DNA of 64,000 bases from Bacteroidales bacterium (GTDB lineage Bacteria > Bacteroidota > Bacteroidia > Bacteroidales > WCHB1-69): the NCBI GenBank assembly GCA_017549765.1, contig JAFYNM010000029.1, positions 157,720-221,719 of the forward strand, read 5' to 3'. Both the position numbers and the translations under genes were made by a program. How positions within the stretch are numbered: position 1 is the stretch's first letter; each line of letters starts with the position of its first letter. Below the pieces are notes generated by a model, which saw nothing but the letters and a program-made list of their open reading frames with translations, did not search any database and was not told the DNA's origin. Shown here one piece after another: positions 61,609-64,000 of the stretch.

Positions 61609-61832
61609 TATTCGGGAGTGCCGCTATTGGAGTGGGTCTCGTCTTGTTGGGCAGACGAGCCAGGGGTGTCCTCCCCCACTTTATCGACCTCGTTCATACC
61701 CTCTTTGAAGCTGCGGACGCCCTTGCCAAGACCTTTCATAAGTTCAGGTATCTTCCTGCCCCCGAACAGGAGCAGTACCAACAGCACAATGACGATAATC
61801 TCGGTTGTGCCAATACGTAACAGTGTTATCAT
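61608..61832 (-). CDS. tatA: Twin-arginine translocase subunit TatA
   Basis: A 74-residue protein with an N-terminal membrane helix ([15 protein letters not shown]), the hinge [24 protein letters not shown] amphipathic helix, and an acidic tail. It is the pore-forming subunit of Tat. There is no separate tatB, so this is the minimal TatAC system. It is first in the operon with a promoter motif upstream. Confidence 0.94.
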   Translation of the reverse strand: MITLLRIGTTEIIVIVLLVLLLFGGRKIPELMKGLGKGVRSFKEGMNEVDKVGEDTPGSSAQQDETHSNSGTPE

Positions 61833-61888
61833 ACGCTTATCGATTAATGGTTAATATCACACCCTCACCCTGAACAGGCGAGAATGTG

Positions 61889-61896
61889 CAAAAATA
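61889..61896 (-). promoter_or_regulatory. -7 promoter element for the tat operon
   Basis: TATTTTTG on the minus strand, 57 nt before the tatA start. Confidence 0.55.
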
Positions 61897-61959
61897 AAAA
61901 AAAACACGTTCGTATTGTTCTGTGGCAAAAAAAATTATGAACAACAGCCACTAAAAAAG

Positions 61960-62493
61960 CTACAATCCACCCTTCTGTTTGACGGCCTCCCAAAGCACCA
62001 TCCCGGCAGCGATGGTCACGTTCAGCGAGTGCTTGGTGCCGAACTGGGGGATCTCCACAGCCAGATCACAAAGCGGCAACAAAGCATCCGAGATGCCGAA
62101 GACCTCATTGCCCACAATCAGGCACAGTTTTGGGTACTGGGTGAAGTCGATACGAGGCAGCATCACCGACTCGTCGGTCTGCTCCACAATGGCGATGGTA
62201 TAACCCTCTTCATGGAGCCGACGGGCCAGCGCTGCCACGTCTTCCACGTATTCCCAGTCCACACTCTCCGTGGCACCCAGCGCCGTCTTGGCAATTTCTT
62301 TCTGGGGCGGACAAGCTGTGATGCCGCAAAGATAAAGCTTCTCCACATTCATGGCGTCGCAGGTGCGGAAAACAGACCCCACATTGTTCATGCTGCGGAT
62401 ACTGTCCAACACCATCACTATGGGAAACTTGTCCTGACTCTTGAACTGCTCGGGAGTGACACGGTTCAGCTCTTCCATCGACAACTTCTTCAT
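61960..62493 (-). CDS. TrmH/SpoU-family RNA methyltransferase
   Basis: A 177-residue SPOUT methyltransferase. Motif 1 is LDSIRSMNNVGSVFRTCDA, motif 2 LCLIVGNEVFGISDALLPLCD, motif 3 EIPQFGTKHSLNVTIAAGMVLWEAVKQ. These form the knotted SAM site. It 2'-O-methylates a ribose in tRNA or rRNA; the target is not evident. It lacks an N-terminal substrate domain. It follows dnaB by 21 nt. Confidence 0.93.
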   Translation of the reverse strand: MKKLSMEELNRVTPEQFKSQDKFPIVMVLDSIRSMNNVGSVFRTCDAMNVEKLYLCGITACPPQKEIAKTALGATESVDWEYVEDVAALARRLHEEGYTIAIVEQTDESVMLPRIDFTQYPKLCLIVGNEVFGISDALLPLCDLAVEIPQFGTKHSLNVTIAAGMVLWEAVKQKGGL

Positions 62494-62514
62494 ATCGATC
62501 TCTTTGCTTGCAAG

Positions 62515-64000
62515 TTAGTATGGAAACTCTTCTGTGAAATTAGAGGCGGGGGGCTCCGGCTCGTCACCATTGATGGAAGACTCCACCACATCGAAGTTGG
62601 CGTTGGGACGTATGCCTGTCATGGCGGCCATCGCTGACAAGGCATCCATCGGGGACATCGTGGCTTCCCCTTCATTGCCGTCAAAATAGCCTTCATCCAT
62701 ATCGGCGAACTTGGTGTATTGAGCATGGAAGCGCACGCGCAAAGCCCCCGTACTTCCATGACGGTTTTTCTCAAAGATGATCTCCGCCAAGCCCTGTGAC
62801 GGAGTGTTGTCTTCAAAGGTATCCAGCTTGTAATACTCTGGACGGTAGATGAAGAGCACCATGTCGGCATCCTGCTCGATAGAACCGGACTCACGAAGGT
62901 CGGAGAGCTGCGGCCGTTTGGAGTTGGCACGGTTCTCCGTCTGACGACTCAACTGCGACAAGGCGATGACAGGCACCTCCAGATCCTTGGCCAACGCCTT
63001 CAGGGAACGGGAGATATAACTAATCTCCTGCTCACGGTTACCCGTCTTGTTGTTTTCACCACCGACGGTCATCAGCTGCAGGTAGTCCACCACGATCATC
63101 TGGATGTCATATTGGTGCTTCAGGCGGCGGCATTTGGCACGCAGGTCGAAGATGGAGATGGCCGGCGTGTCGTCGATAATCAGGTTGGAGGTCTCCAACT
63201 TGCCGATCTTGTCCATCAGCCGCACCCACTCTTCATCGCTGAGATCGCCCTTGGCAATCTTCTCAGCATTGATGCCGGACTCCAAGGAGAAGAGACGCTG
63301 GGCCAACTGCTGTGACGACATTTCCAAGGAGAAGAAGGCCACCGGCTTGTCATATTGGATGGCGGCATTGCGGGCCACCGACAAGACGAAGGAGGTCTTT
63401 CCCATACCAGGACGGGCAGCCAAAATAATGAGGTCCGTCTTCTGCCATCCGCCCGTCTTTTGGTCAATGACACGGATACCGGAAGGCACCCCGTGAAGAT
63501 CAGCCCCTGCATTACGTAACTTACTGAGCTCCTCTATGGTAGAGTGCACCACCTGATGTAATGGTTTACTATCTCTTTTGAAGTTTTGTTCTATAATATT
63601 GAAGATGCGAGTCTCTGACACATCCAGCAAATCCAGCACGTCCTTGGACTCGTCGTAGGCATCCTCAATGATGGTGCTACAGTTCTTGATCAGCTCGCGC
63701 AACACATACTTTTCCATCACAATGCGGGCATGATACTGTATGTTGGCTGAAGAGGTGATCCGATTGGTAAGAGAGGCCAAATAGGCGGCTCCCCCGACGA
63801 CATCCAACATCTTGTCTTTACGCAGCTGGTTGGTCACCGACAACAAGTCTATGGGCTGCTCGGCACGGTACAGTTCCTCCATGGCACGGAAGATGTGCTG
63901 GTGCGCCTCTTTGTAGAACATCTGGAAGGTGATTGTGCCCAAAACATTGCTGATTGCCTCGGTGTCAATCATCAAACCTCCCAAGACCGCCTCTTCAAAC
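62515..64000 (-). CDS. dnaB: Replicative DNA helicase DnaB (5' end missing)
   Basis: The reading frame runs off the right edge; about 495 residues are present, starting within the N-terminal primase-interacting domain (EEAVLGGLMIDTEAISNVL). The ATPase domain has Walker A AARPGMGKTSF, Walker B MIVVDYLQLMT, and the ALSQLSRQTENR and SDLRESGSIEQDADMV blocks. It unwinds DNA at the replication fork. No intein interrupts it. The protein start lies outside the window. Confidence 0.96.
   Translation of the reverse strand, partial: FEEAVLGGLMIDTEAISNVLGTITFQMFYKEAHQHIFRAMEELYRAEQPIDLLSVTNQLRKDKMLDVVGGAAYLASLTNRITSSANIQYHARIVMEKYVLRELIKNCSTIIEDAYDESKDVLDLLDVSETRIFNIIEQNFKRDSKPLHQVVHSTIEELSKLRNAGADLHGVPSGIRVIDQKTGGWQKTDLIILAARPGMGKTSFVLSVARNAAIQYDKPVAFFSLEMSSQQLAQRLFSLESGINAEKIAKGDLSDEEWVRLMDKIGKLETSNLIIDDTPAISIFDLRAKCRRLKHQYDIQMIVVDYLQLMTVGGENNKTGNREQEISYISRSLKALAKDLEVPVIALSQLSRQTENRANSKRPQLSDLRESGSIEQDADMVLFIYRPEYYKLDTFEDNTPSQGLAEIIFEKNRHGSTGALRVRFHAQYTKFADMDEGYFDGNEGEATMSPMDALSAMAAMTGIRPNANFDVVESSINGDEPEPPASNFTEEFPY

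Overview
The window looks like a chromosomal segment of a member of Bacteroidota, most likely order Bacteroidales. The evidence is the recurrent TAnnTTTG (-7) promoter motif at about twenty gene starts, a type IX secretion (T9SS) sorting domain, Bacteroidetes-specific families (DUF4271, Porin_10, DUF4159, TIGR04076), and the gene order DUF4271-hemD-rnpA-yidD. No Shine-Dalgarno-like sites stand out. Most genes are moderately GC-rich. A few blocks are clearly AT-rich: 15.3-18.0 kb, an internal part of the fucosidase gene at 12.6-13.0 kb, and 51.9-54.0 kb. No rRNA, tRNA, CRISPR array, integrase or transposase was recognised.

Layout. 0-4.3 kb: yidD, rnpA, hemD, DUF4271 and a T9SS cargo protein on the minus strand, then an RluA-type pseudouridine synthase with panB. 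4.4-9.4 kb: a galactose operon (galK, a four-helix-bundle gene, a nucleotidyltransferase, galM, a sugar MFS transporter) with no galT. 9.5-27 kb: a Na+-translocating NADH:quinone reductase locus broken into pieces. nqrA is followed by 8 kb of unrelated genes (fucosidase, TIGR04076, TonB-C protein, membrane protein, HelD-like helicase, lipoprotein). Then come nqrB-nqrC, a stand-alone EF-G with a GxxExxY gene and a tandem-repeat array, and nqrD, nqrE and nqrF, each separated by repeat-filled spacers. 27-38.4 kb: ArsP_2-type transporter, HAD phosphatase, a YtxH/holin-like trio, class II aldolase, porin, fumarase, PrsW, uvrA, DUF721. 38.4-47.1 kb: trpS, a VWA protein, DUF4159, an EEP hydrolase, pyrE, and a partial ATP synthase operon (atpH-atpA-atpG). 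47.3-54 kb: a DUF2807 protein, two tandem GH3-family enzymes, and an AT-rich group with a CoiA-like gene. 54-57.8 kb: glycosyltransferase, kamD, an unknown gene and kamE (lysine 5,6-aminomutase). 57.9-61.9 kb: tatA-tatC-polyferredoxin-aldo/keto reductase. 62-64 kb: a TrmH-family methyltransferase and dnaB, which runs off the window edge.

How it fits together. The physiology suggested is anaerobic and fermentative: sodium-motive NQR, fumarase, lysine fermentation, galactose and fucose use. The most interesting functional unit is the Tat cluster. Both non-Tat genes in it carry a twin-arginine motif; in the polyferredoxin it is internal, following a polytopic membrane domain, which predicts dual Sec/Tat insertion and a transmembrane electron path to an exported Fe-S aldo/keto reductase. 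The most interesting structural feature is the intergenic space: several families of short repeats (AGTTAAG heptamers, CAGTTATCAGTT words, two hairpin families with compensatory stem changes, a ~113-bp tandem unit) sit at nearly every place where an ancestral operon appears interrupted, and they supply the stop codons of some genes.
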